Shown: piece after piece, positions 43,218 through 51,761 of the stretch
How positions within the stretch are numbered: the first letter of the stretch is position 1
Layout: each line of letters opens with the position of its first letter
NCBI RefSeq assembly: GCF_030504645.1
Contig: NZ_JAUKWQ010000013.1
Span: 1-64,000 of the forward strand
Length of the DNA: 64,000 nucleotides
Reading direction: 5' to 3'
DNA from: Rhizobium oryzicola
Lineage (GTDB): Bacteria > Pseudomonadota > Alphaproteobacteria > Rhizobiales > Rhizobiaceae
Program-made: the position numbers and the translations under genes
Notes under the pieces: generated by a model
Seen by the model: only the letters and a program-made list of their open reading frames with translations
Told to the model about the DNA's origin: nothing
The model's database searches: none

Positions 43218-46200
43218 GTGCGGAAACTGGCGTTGAATTCACAGCCCATGATTTTGAGCGGTCGCGGCGTTACTGCGGTCCTCGGCCCGACGAATACCGG
43301 CAAGACACACTATGCCATTGAGCGTATGGTGGCGCATGGGTCTGGTGTGATTGGGCTTCCCCTGCGCCTACTTGCCCGCGAGGTCTATACGCGCGTTGTG
43401 GAGAAGGTGGGGCCGCAGCATGTGGCACTCGTCACGGGCGAGGAAAAGATCACACCGCACGGCGCCCGTTTCTCGGTGTGCACCGTGGAAGCCATGCCCA
43501 GGGAAACCAAGGCCGCCTTCGTCGCGATCGACGAAATCCAACTGGCTGGTGACCTGGAACGCGGCCACATCTTTACCGATCGGCTTCTACACCTTCGCGG
43601 ACGGGAAGAAACGCTGTTGCTAGGTGCTGGCACCATGCGCAGCATTCTTGAAAAGCTTTTGCCCGGCATCACTATCGTTGAGCGTCCACGTCTCTCAACC
43701 CTCTACTACGCCGGCCAAAAAAAGATCACACGCCTTCCGCAACGCTCTGCCATCGTCGCCTTCTCGGCAGACGAGGTGTATGCGATCGCGGAACTGATCC
43801 GCCGCCAGCGCGGGGGTGCCGCGGTCGTGCTCGGTGCGCTCAGCCCGCGGACTCGCAATGCACAGGTTGGTCTCTATCAATCCGGCGACGTCGAATATCT
43901 GGTTGCCACAGACGCGATCGGCATGGGTCTCAACCTGGATGTGGACCATGTGGCCTTCGCCCAGGACCGCAAATTCGACGGCTATCAGTTTCGCAACCTG
44001 AACCCGGGCGAACTTGGCCAGATTGCCGGACGCGCGGGACGCCACCTCAGGGATGGCACGTTTGGCGTCACCGGCCAGGTGCAACCTTTTGACGACGAAT
44101 TGGTGGAACGCATCGAGACACACCAGTTCGATCCTGTAAAGGTTTTGCAATGGCGCTCGAAGGCCGTCGATTATTCATCGCTGCGGGCCTTGCGTACCAG
44201 CCTTGATGCGGCACCGACGATTGCGGGTCTCACGCGAGCACTTCCCGCGACCGACAGCCAGGCGCTGGATTACCTGTCGCGCTATCCGGAAATCATCGAC
44301 ATGGCCACCACGCCGGAGCGGGTGGAAAAGCTTTGGGAAGCCTGCGCGCTTCCTGATTATCGGCGTATCACGCCGGCACAACACGCCGATCTCATCTCCA
44401 CCATCTTTTCCGATCTCGTGCGCCATGGCACAGTGAACGAGAATTTCATGGCAGAGCAGGTGCGGCGCGCCGACCAGACGGACGGCGAAATCGATACCCT
44501 GTCTGCGCGAATCGCCCAGATTCGGACATGGACCTATGTTTCCAACCGTCCTGGTTGGCTGGCGCATCCGACACACTGGCAAGAAAAGACACGGGAAATC
44601 GAGGACAGGTTGTCCGACGCGCTACATGAAAGGTTGACGAAACGCTTTGTTGATCGCAGGACATCTGTGCTCATGAAGCGCCTGAGAGAGAATGCGATGC
44701 TGGAAGCTGAAATCAGTGTGAATGGAGATGTCTTCGTCGAGGGACATCACGTAGGTCAACTTGCCGGTTTCCGGTTCACGCCCATTTCAGGCGCGGAAGG
44801 ACCCGATGCCAAGGCCGTGCAGACGGCTGCGCAGAAGGCGCTGGCGCTCGAATTCGAGGCGCGCGCAGCGCGGCTCTACGCATGCGGCAACAGCGATCTT
44901 GCCGTCGGCTCCGATGGTTTCGTGCGCTGGCTGGGCGAACCCGTGGCAAAGCTTTCGGGCAGCGACCACATCATGCACCCGCGCCTGATCCTTCTGTCGG
45001 ATGAGCAGCTCACGGGGAATGCGCGTGATCACGTCGCAGCGCGCCTGGAACGCTTCGTCAATCATCACATCGCAACGGTGTTGAAACCTCTCGACGATCT
45101 CTCGCGCGCGGAAGATTTGCAGGGCATCGCCAAAGGCATTGCCTTCCAGCTCGTGGAAAACCTCGGCGTTCTCTTCCGCCGCGACGTCGCGGAAGAGGTC
45201 AAGAGCCTCGACCAGGATGGTCGCGCTTCCATGCGCCGCTACGGTATCCGCTTCGGTGCCTACCACGTCTTCATGCCAGCGCTGCTGAAGCCGGCTCCCG
45301 CCGAACTCATCACCCTACTCTGGGCACTGAAGAATGACGGTCTCGACAAGGCGGGCTATGGCGACCTGATCCCGGCGCTTGCCGCAGGACGCACTTCCGT
45401 GGTGACCGACCCAACCTTTGAGCGTACCTTCTACAAGCTGGCCGGCTTCCGCTTCCTCGGCAAGCGCGCGGTGCGCGTCGATATCCTGGAGCGCCTCGCA
45501 GACCTCATCCGTCCGCTGCTGCAGTGGAAGCCGGGCACGACGCCGCGTCCGGAAGGCGCCTATGATGGTCGTCGCTTTACCACGACGACGGCCATGCTTT
45601 CGATCCTCGGCGCGACGCCTGACGATATGGAAGAAATCCTTAAAGGTCTCGGCTATCGAGCCGAAGCCGTGAAGGCGGAAGAGGCGCAGGCATACCTCGC
45701 AGCGCAGGCACCGGCATCGACGGGAACTGCCGAAGCGACTGAGACCGTTGCGACCGACGACGCAGACAGCGCCTCCGAAGAAGCCGGCGAAGCTGCAACC
45801 ACCGCGACGGAAGAGGCAACGCCGGTCGCAGAAGCTGCCGAGGCGCCTGCTGCTGCAACGCCTGCGGAAGGTGAAGGAACCGAAGAACCGAAGCCGGTTC
45901 TGCTGTGGCGTCCCGGTGGCGGCCGCAGTGAGCAGCAGCGTGGCCCACGCCCGCAGCAGGGCGATCGCCGCGGTCAGAATAACCGCCAGCCTGGCAATGC
46001 TGCGACAGAAGGCCGCAACGAAAATCGTCGTCGTGACGACCGTCAGGACCAGGAACAGCGGGGCCGCGACGGTGGCCGGCCGAACCGGGGTGGTGATCGC
46101 CGCAACGAAGGTGGCCGCGGTGACCGTCCCGAGCGTGGCGAACGTCATGATCGTGGAGGTGATCGCCACGAGCGCAACAAGCCGCAGCAGGCCCAGCGCT

Positions 46201-46292
46201 TCGAGGCGAAGCCCCCGCGCAAGGAAAAGCCGATCGATCCGGATTCACCTTTCGCAAAGCTCGCTGCTCTCAAAGAGCAAATGAAGAAGTAA
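43218..46292 (+). CDS. SUV3-like DEAD/DExH RNA helicase with Arg/Gly-rich tail
   Basis: The protein is 1024 residues. The helicase core has Walker A VLGPTNTGKTHYAIE near residue 25, a DEIQ box (FVAIDEIQLAGD), and motif VI-like GQIAGRAGRHLRDGTFG. This resembles mitochondrial SUV3 and its bacterial relatives. A C-terminal alpha-helical domain follows (~480-830), then an Ala/Glu-rich linker and a disordered tail of RG/DR/NR repeats (~905-1000) typical of RNA-binding regions. The GTG start at 43218 is weakly supported; Met at 43248 is possible. It ends 2 bases before an S4 protein gene, so they are coupled. A role in RNA turnover is inferred. Confidence 0.9.
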   Translation: MRKLALNSQPMILSGRGVTAVLGPTNTGKTHYAIERMVAHGSGVIGLPLRLLAREVYTRVVEKVGPQHVALVTGEEKITPHGARFSVCTVEAMPRETKAAFVAIDEIQLAGDLERGHIFTDRLLHLRGREETLLLGAGTMRSILEKLLPGITIVERPRLSTLYYAGQKKITRLPQRSAIVAFSADEVYAIAELIRRQRGGAAVVLGALSPRTRNAQVGLYQSGDVEYLVATDAIGMGLNLDVDHVAFAQDRKFDGYQFRNLNPGELGQIAGRAGRHLRDGTFGVTGQVQPFDDELVERIETHQFDPVKVLQWRSKAVDYSSLRALRTSLDAAPTIAGLTRALPATDSQALDYLSRYPEIIDMATTPERVEKLWEACALPDYRRITPAQHADLISTIFSDLVRHGTVNENFMAEQVRRADQTDGEIDTLSARIAQIRTWTYVSNRPGWLAHPTHWQEKTREIEDRLSDALHERLTKRFVDRRTSVLMKRLRENAMLEAEISVNGDVFVEGHHVGQLAGFRFTPISGAEGPDAKAVQTAAQKALALEFEARAARLYACGNSDLAVGSDGFVRWLGEPVAKLSGSDHIMHPRLILLSDEQLTGNARDHVAARLERFVNHHIATVLKPLDDLSRAEDLQGIAKGIAFQLVENLGVLFRRDVAEEVKSLDQDGRASMRRYGIRFGAYHVFMPALLKPAPAELITLLWALKNDGLDKAGYGDLIPALAAGRTSVVTDPTFERTFYKLAGFRFLGKRAVRVDILERLADLIRPLLQWKPGTTPRPEGAYDGRRFTTTTAMLSILGATPDDMEEILKGLGYRAEAVKAEEAQAYLAAQAPASTGTAEATETVATDDADSASEEAGEAATTATEEATPVAEAAEAPAAATPAEGEGTEEPKPVLLWRPGGGRSEQQRGPRPQQGDRRGQNNRQPGNAATEGRNENRRRDDRQDQEQRGRDGGRPNRGGDRRNEGGRGDRPERGERHDRGGDRHERNKPQQAQRFEAKPPRKEKPIDPDSPFAKLAALKEQMKK

Positions 46293-46294
46293 CC

Positions 46295-46621
46295 ATGCCG
46301 GAAACGCCACTTGGAGATCAGCGTCAGCGCATCGACAAGTGGCTTTTCTTTTCTCGTATCGTGAAATCACGATCGCTGGCGCAGGAACTGGTGCAGGCCG
46401 GCTTCGTGCGAGTCAACGGGGAGGTTATCTCGCAACCGAGCCGGATGATCCGCGTCGGTGACCGCTTGGATCTGCAACTCGAACGGCGTGATATTATCTT
46501 GATCATCAAGGGTGCCGGCGAGCGGCGTGGACCCTTTTCCGAGGCTCGGCTTCTCTATGAAGATGTCAGCAGCCCGCAGCTTCCCCTGACAGCATTCGAA
46601 CGAGCACAGCGCCGCCTTTGA
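46295..46621 (+). CDS. S4-domain RNA-binding protein (Hsp15/HslR-like)
   Basis: The 108-residue protein consists mainly of an S4 domain: RQRIDKWLFFSRIVKSRSLAQELVQAG, then VRVNGEVISQPSRMIRVGDRLDL. Hsp15 relatives bind nascent-chain-bearing 50S subunits released by stress. It directly follows the helicase, suggesting a shared RNA-related role. Confidence 0.9.
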   Translation: MPETPLGDQRQRIDKWLFFSRIVKSRSLAQELVQAGFVRVNGEVISQPSRMIRVGDRLDLQLERRDIILIIKGAGERRGPFSEARLLYEDVSSPQLPLTAFERAQRRL

Positions 46622-46817
46622 CGGGCGGAGATGGACCGAATCCTTCGACATTCACCCTGTGCTTTCTCCTTGCTAAGCCCAAGGAAAGCCATTAGGGACA
46701 AAGCAAAGCTGGGTCATGTTGCGGTGCGGCCCGCGCGATTCGTCCGGTCTCCCAAACCAACCGACAATCCCGCGCATCCTGCTGATACAGACCAACGTGA
46801 TGTCATTGGAGTGCCTC

Positions 46818-47156
46818 ATGACGTATGTCGTGACCGACAATTGTATTCGCTGCAAGTACACCGACTGCGTCGAAGTCTGCCCGGTCGATTGCTTCTACGA
46901 AGGCGAGAACTTCCTGGTCATTCATCCTGACGAATGCATCGACTGCGGCGTCTGCGAGCCTGAATGTCCCGCCGAGGCCATCAAGCCGGACACCGAGCCG
47001 GGTCTGGACAAGTGGCTGAAGCTCAATTCCGAATATGCCCAGATCTGGCCGAACATTACTGTTAAACGCGACGCCCTGCCCGAAGCGAAGGAAATGGACG
47101 GCGTGGAAAACAAGTTCGAACAGTTCTTCTCACCGGAGCCCGGCAAGGGCGATTGA
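46818..47156 (+). CDS. fdxA: Seven-iron ferredoxin FdxA
   Basis: The 112-residue ferredoxin carries CKYTDCVEVCPVDCFYEG and CIDCGVCEPECPAEA. The cysteine pattern supports one [3Fe-4S] and one [4Fe-4S] cluster, as in Azotobacter FdI-type proteins. The start at 46818 (MTYVVTDNCIRC) has GGAG upstream; the frame to 46716 is spurious. The electron partner is unknown. It is 196 bases after the S4 gene, with the order helicase - S4 - fdxA - carD typical of Rhizobiales. Confidence 0.95.
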   Translation: MTYVVTDNCIRCKYTDCVEVCPVDCFYEGENFLVIHPDECIDCGVCEPECPAEAIKPDTEPGLDKWLKLNSEYAQIWPNITVKRDALPEAKEMDGVENKFEQFFSPEPGKGD

Positions 47157-47536
47157 TTCCCCGGTACCGCACGCATAGCAATATCTGGCTGTTTGCTTAA
47201 ATTTTACGCATACAGCCCGGTGTTGCTGATTTGCGCCGTCGAAAGCAAATCATTGATTTCTTCCCATATTTGTGGTAGACAACAAGAACTGTTCCACAAA
47301 GCGGCATTTGCGTGCCCAAAAACATCACGAAAGCACCTGATTCGCAGACGCGGTTTCCGTGACACATCGCAGTGAAGAGATGTTGTCGTAGAAGTGATCG
47401 CGACGGGAGAGTTGTTTTCGCGCGCTTGTTGTCGGACCAGTGTGGAGTCACCCGACGGTTCCCCCGTCTCATCCGGGCCTGACTGACCCGGCCCCGGCAG
47501 AGAAGCCGGGTGCGTAACAGGGAGTTTGTAAGACGT
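47157..47536 (+). other. Long structured leader region of carD
   Basis: A 380-base non-coding stretch. In its last 85 bases three GC-rich hairpins follow each other: GACGG/CCGTC (47454-47468), CCGGG/CCCGG (47473-47491) and CCCGGC/GCCGGG (47493-47510). The carD start follows 26 bases later. None has a T run, so they are not intrinsic terminators. The region could be a regulatory leader or hold a small RNA. Confidence 0.5.
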
Positions 47537-48112
47537 ATGACGACCCAGCAGAAAAAATCTTCAGCGCGCCATGGATTCAAGACCGGTGAAGCGATCGTTT
47601 ACCCGGCGCACGGAGTGGGCACTATCACGGCGATCGAGGAACAGGAAGTCGCTGGCATGAAGCTCGAACTTTTTGTTATCGATTTCGAAAAAGACAAAAT
47701 GCGCCTGAAGGTTCCTGTCGCAAAGGCCGTCAGCATCGGCATGCGCAAGCTTTCTGAAACGGATTTCGTCGAGCGCGCGCTCAAGGTTGTACAGGGCAAG
47801 GCCCGCGTGAAGCGCACCATGTGGTCGCGCCGCGCGCAGGAGTATGATGCGAAGATCAACTCGGGCGATCTGATCTCTATCGCCGAAGTCGTTCGCGACC
47901 TCTATCGCGCTGAAAACCAGCCGGAACAGTCCTATTCGGAGCGTCAGCTCTACGAAGCTGCTCTTGACCGCATGGCGCGCGAAATCGCCGCCGTCAACAA
48001 GATGTCGGAAACGGAAGCTGTTCGCCTTGTTGAAACCAACCTTGCCAAGGGTCCCAAGCGCAGCAAGGTTCTGGACGACGAAGACACACAGGAAGAAGAA
48101 GAGGCCGCATAA
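47537..48112 (+). CDS. carD: CarD-family transcription regulator
   Basis: The 191-residue protein binds the RNA polymerase beta subunit and stabilises open promoter complexes. The N-terminal RNAP-interacting domain reads FKTGEAIVYPAHGVGTITAIEEQEVAG. The C-terminal helical DNA-binding domain has LKVPVAKAVSIGMRKLS and WSRRAQEYDAKINSGDLISIAEVVRDLYR. The tail is acidic (DDEDTQEEEEAA). The start at 47537 (MTTQQKKSS) follows AGGGAG. A strong terminator follows. Confidence 0.94.
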   Translation: MTTQQKKSSARHGFKTGEAIVYPAHGVGTITAIEEQEVAGMKLELFVIDFEKDKMRLKVPVAKAVSIGMRKLSETDFVERALKVVQGKARVKRTMWSRRAQEYDAKINSGDLISIAEVVRDLYRAENQPEQSYSERQLYEAALDRMAREIAAVNKMSETEAVRLVETNLAKGPKRSKVLDDEDTQEEEEAA

Positions 48113-48131
48113 GCCCTTCGAATATTTCCTC

Positions 48132-48161
48132 AAAAAACCCGGCCGCAAGCCGGGTTTTTTT
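48132..48161 (+). terminator. Rho-independent terminator of carD
   Basis: AAAAAACCCGGC (48132-48143) pairs with GCCGGGTTTTTT (48149-48160), loop CGCAA; the T run continues to 48161. Confidence 0.95.
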
Positions 48162-48398
48162 ATGGGAACTTTTTGCACCCCCATGCGTTGACCCGCCGGT
48201 ACGGCGAAGAAGCTGCGTTCGCAGAGGCTTTGTGCCGCACCCGAGGAAGGACGGTCGAACTGTCTCTCCCCGATCAGAACGAGGGGAACAGATGCGCATG
48301 CCACCTTTGCCTATCCTGCCGCCATCAGTGGCCAGGAATCGACGGCATTGTCTCGGCCATACGTTTCTGTTGGGTCACACACCATCATGGAGAGCGCG

Positions 48399-49262
48399 AT
48401 GAATGCCATTTCCGCAGACCGCAACATGATCAAGATTGCCATGTCGGCGCCTTATCTTGCGCGCGACGAAGAACGCAATCTGGCTGTTCGTTGGAAGGAC
48501 GACCAGGATCAGGATGCGCGCAACCAGATCGCTCTGGCGCATATGCGGCTTGTTATCGCCATGGCATCCAAATTCCGCGGTTTCGGCCTGCCGATGAGCG
48601 ACCTCGTACAAGAAGGTTATGTAGGGCTGCTGGAAGCCGCGGCAAGGTTCGAGCCAGAACGCGACGTGCGTTTTTCAACCTATGCCAGCTGGTGGATCAG
48701 GGCCTCGATGCAGGATTACATCCTGCGCAACTGGTCGATCGTGCGTGGCGGAACCAGCTCCGCCCAGAAGGCACTGTTCTTCAACCTGCGGCGCCTGCGA
48801 GCAAAGCTCGCCCGTGGCGACAACAACCTGTCCCCGCATACCATTCACGAAGAGATTGCGACTGCCCTCGGCGTCAGCGTGGCAGACGTCCAGACCATGG
48901 ATGCCCGCCTTTCGCGCAACGATGCCTCGCTGCAGGCACCCTCAATTGCCGGTGATTCCGACAGCGGCGAGCGTCTCGACCTTCTTGAAAGCAATGAGCC
49001 GCTTCCGGACGAGCAAGTTTCCGGCATGATCGACGGCGAGCGCCGCATGAAATGGCTTCAAGGCGCGCTGACCAAGCTGAATGATCGCGAAAAGAAGATA
49101 ATCCGTGCTCGGCGGTTGACTGATGATGGCGCTACCCTTGAGGCGCTTGGCGCTGAGCTTGGCATTTCCAAGGAACGCGTGCGCCAGATCGAAAGCCGCG
49201 CGATCGAAAAGCTGAAATCGGCCCTCGTCAACCTCAACCCGCAGATGGCGGCGGCCTGCTGA
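48399..49262 (+). CDS. rpoH: RNA polymerase sigma factor RpoH (sigma-32 type)
   Basis: The 287-residue heat-shock sigma factor has region 2 (ARNQIALAHMRLVIAMASKFRGFGLPMSDLVQEGYVGLLEAA, then FSTYASWWIRASMQDYILRNWSIVR). The RpoH box is in QKALFFNLRRLRAKL, and region 4 in LNDREKKIIRARRL plus GISKERVRQIESRAIEKLK. Rhizobia carry several RpoH; the absence of extended N-terminal sequence and the position by carD suggest the RpoH2 type, which is linked to the general stress response. The start at 48399 follows GGAGAG; ATG 48387 is possible. An EcfG-type promoter upstream was sought and not found. Confidence 0.92.
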   Translation: MNAISADRNMIKIAMSAPYLARDEERNLAVRWKDDQDQDARNQIALAHMRLVIAMASKFRGFGLPMSDLVQEGYVGLLEAAARFEPERDVRFSTYASWWIRASMQDYILRNWSIVRGGTSSAQKALFFNLRRLRAKLARGDNNLSPHTIHEEIATALGVSVADVQTMDARLSRNDASLQAPSIAGDSDSGERLDLLESNEPLPDEQVSGMIDGERRMKWLQGALTKLNDREKKIIRARRLTDDGATLEALGAELGISKERVRQIESRAIEKLKSALVNLNPQMAAAC

Positions 49263-49274
49263 GGCAGGTCGCCA

Positions 49275-50825
49275 TTATTCCGAAATGATTTTGACCCGCT
49301 GGCCGGGAGTCAATGACGCACCGGCCGGAAGCGCGTTGATGAGCTTGAAGAGATCAAGCTTGCGCTCCGTCCCCATCATGCGGGCAGCCATTGTCGTAAT
49401 CGTCTCTCCCGGCTGAACCTTGACCACACGCACACGTAGCGGCTTCAGTTCCGCAGTTTCCTGCGGCGTCATGCGGCGAAAACTCTGCCGCAAGGTATCT
49501 GCCGTGGATTGGAGCGCGGAGCTTCCCTTCGGCACAGCCGTCAGGAAACGGAAGATCTGCTTGTCGAGACGAATGACCGTCACATCGAAATCCCAACGCT
49601 CGGCCGAAGCACGCGCCGTTGCAGCCGGCATACCGTTGATGGTCGTCTCACGCACCGTTTCCGGCAGAAGACCCGCCACCCAGCCGCTCGTCATGTAATT
49701 GGCCAGGCTCTGATTGTTGTCAGCCTGCACGCCGTCGAAGCGCACTGCAATCTCATCCGGACCTGTTGCCAGAACAGCTTCCTGCTTGTTGTCGATCCGG
49801 AAGCCTTCCGGCACCTCGAAACGGATCCCGAGCTTGGCATGCATGAAGGTCTGGTTGCGCACATAGCCCTCATCGGGGCTATCGCCGTAGAGAAGCCCGT
49901 CAATGCCCGTGAGGAAGTAATCACGACCCGTATCTCCCACGGTGCCTTCCTGACCAAAGGCGCGCGCATGCTGCCGCGCCAGTTCCACGCGCTGGGGCGC
50001 ACTCGGGTGGCTGGACAAGAAGTCAAGGCTCTGGTCCGTATCGGGATCAACCGAAGAATAGCGCGCGTAAGCCGCCATGGAGTCCAGGAAGCGTGCGGCC
50101 GCGAAGGGATCATAACCGGCCTCCCCCAACATGCGCACGCCGATCACATCCGCCTGAAGTTCCTGCTGACGGGAGAAGGCGGCAAGCCTCAGCTTGCCAC
50201 GTGCCAAAGCCTGCTTGCCCGCAAGATCGCTGGACAAAACCTCGGCCACAACACGGCTGGCGATCACTTCCGCCTCCTCGCGCTTCTGGCGCTCGATGCC
50301 GTGGTTGGCGGTCACGTGACCCATCTCATGGCTGAGGACGGCTGCCACTTCCGACGCATCATTGGCGAGTGCCAGCAGCCCGCGCGTCACATAGAGATAG
50401 CCGCCCGGAAGGGCAAAGGCGTTGATCGCCGGCGAGTTCAGGATCGTGATACGGAAGGACTGTGTCGGATTTTCCGAAACCGCGGTCAGCGCACCGGCGA
50501 TGCGGGCAACAAGCCGCTCGGTCTTCGGATCGTGATACTCTCCGCCATAGCTTGCCACGATGCGAGGATGCTCGCGGGCCCCCATCTGGGCACGCGGATC
50601 ATTCTTCTGCACCTCATCCACGGTCTGCGGTTTGGAGGAGGGCTTCAGGTCGTTCGTATAGGTCTGGTCGATGACGGACTGGCATCCGGAAAGACCCAAG
50701 GTGAGCGCAGCAACTGTCACCCCGGCGCGCAAGCTACCCAAGGAGACTGCTGCGCGGATAGGCCGACGGGGCGATGTGCCCTCAAACTGGCTGATGCTGT
50801 TGCGTCTACCGATCGAAACCGTCAT
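49275..50825 (-). CDS. M48-family metalloprotease lipoprotein with LysM-like tail
   Basis: The protein is 516 residues. A lipoprotein signal near residues 35-48 (LTLGLSGC) would anchor it in the envelope. The M48 catalytic His-Glu-x-x-His is in LSHEMGHVTANHG, with the third ligand in QQELQADVIG. The middle holds a second domain of unknown fold (~300-460). The C-terminus (VVKVQPGETITTMAARMMG, then LTPGQRVKIISE) looks like a LysM motif. It is reminiscent of BepA/YfgC-type outer-membrane quality-control proteases, here joined to a cell-wall anchor. The start at 50825 follows AGGGGAT. Confidence 0.88.
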   Translation of the reverse strand: MTVSIGRRNSISQFEGTSPRRPIRAAVSLGSLRAGVTVAALTLGLSGCQSVIDQTYTNDLKPSSKPQTVDEVQKNDPRAQMGAREHPRIVASYGGEYHDPKTERLVARIAGALTAVSENPTQSFRITILNSPAINAFALPGGYLYVTRGLLALANDASEVAAVLSHEMGHVTANHGIERQKREEAEVIASRVVAEVLSSDLAGKQALARGKLRLAAFSRQQELQADVIGVRMLGEAGYDPFAAARFLDSMAAYARYSSVDPDTDQSLDFLSSHPSAPQRVELARQHARAFGQEGTVGDTGRDYFLTGIDGLLYGDSPDEGYVRNQTFMHAKLGIRFEVPEGFRIDNKQEAVLATGPDEIAVRFDGVQADNNQSLANYMTSGWVAGLLPETVRETTINGMPAATARASAERWDFDVTVIRLDKQIFRFLTAVPKGSSALQSTADTLRQSFRRMTPQETAELKPLRVRVVKVQPGETITTMAARMMGTERKLDLFKLINALPAGASLTPGQRVKIISE

Positions 50826-51038
50826 ATCCCCTAGCCCATCACCGGGCGCCTCATGCGGCACTCGCCTCCCCGCCGCATCATGCTGCGTCCGTCATGGATG
50901 GCTATTTTGCCTTCAACTGTGTCCAACTACTTAGCGCAATTCAGTAGAACAAACAGCATCGCAAGCAATCTTCCAATCCCTGTTGCATTGCGGCATCGCA
51001 TCGCGCAGAGACCAAATTGTGGCGGATTGGTTGACGCT

Positions 51039-51761
51039 TTATGAACGGCGGAGAAATTCGCTGATGGCGCCTGATGTTTCCTGCGCAAGAAAATCATCGC
51101 GTTTTCCTGCAAAGCTTATCCGGCCTTCCTCCACGAACAAGACTTCATCCGCCAGGCGCCGAACCTCTTCAAGGTCATGCGTCACCATCAGGATGGTCGT
51201 TCCGTCATCGCGATGAAGCTCGAGAAGCAGATCAGCCATCGTGCTTCTGAGAGCTGGATCGAGAGCGGCGAAGGGCTCGTCCAACAGCAGGACGGGCCTG
51301 CGACGCACCAGTGCCCGCGCAAAAGCCGCCCGCTGACGCTCGCCCCCGGAGAGCGTTCCGGGTTTGCGGGTCTCGAAGCCGCCGAGCCCCACACGTTCGA
51401 GAGCGGCGGATACGTTGCGCCGATCCTCCTTCGCGAGCCTCAACGAGGGGCTGATACCCAGCGCAATATTGGTGAAGAGGTCGAGATGGGTGAAGAGGTT
51501 ATTGTCCTGGAAGACCAGTGATACAGGACGCTCGGAAGGATGAAGCTCAGTGACATCCTGCCCCCCGATGACGATACGCCCCTGCTGCGGTGCCTCAAAA
51601 CCGGCCACCAGATTGAGAAGGGTCGACTTGCCGGAGCCGGAGCGTCCGGTGATGGCGGTAATCAAACCTTCGCCTATGCTACAGTCGAAGTGAAAACGCT
51701 GTTCACCGAGCGCAAGCCTCACCTCGCGAAGCAGAATATCCGCCTTTTGACCATCCTTCAT
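51039..51761 (-). CDS. thiQ: Thiamine ABC transporter ATP-binding protein
   Basis: The 240-residue ATPase has Walker A TGRSGSGKSTLLNLVAG, signature GTLSGGERQRAAFARAL and Walker B PVLLLDEPFAALDP. It overlaps the thiP gene by 4 bases (ATGA). As in E. coli ThiQ, it powers uptake of thiamine and TPP. It is last in the thiBPQ operon. Confidence 0.92.
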   Translation of the reverse strand: MKDGQKADILLREVRLALGEQRFHFDCSIGEGLITAITGRSGSGKSTLLNLVAGFEAPQQGRIVIGGQDVTELHPSERPVSLVFQDNNLFTHLDLFTNIALGISPSLRLAKEDRRNVSAALERVGLGGFETRKPGTLSGGERQRAAFARALVRRRPVLLLDEPFAALDPALRSTMADLLLELHRDDGTTILMVTHDLEEVRRLADEVLFVEEGRISFAGKRDDFLAQETSGAISEFLRRS

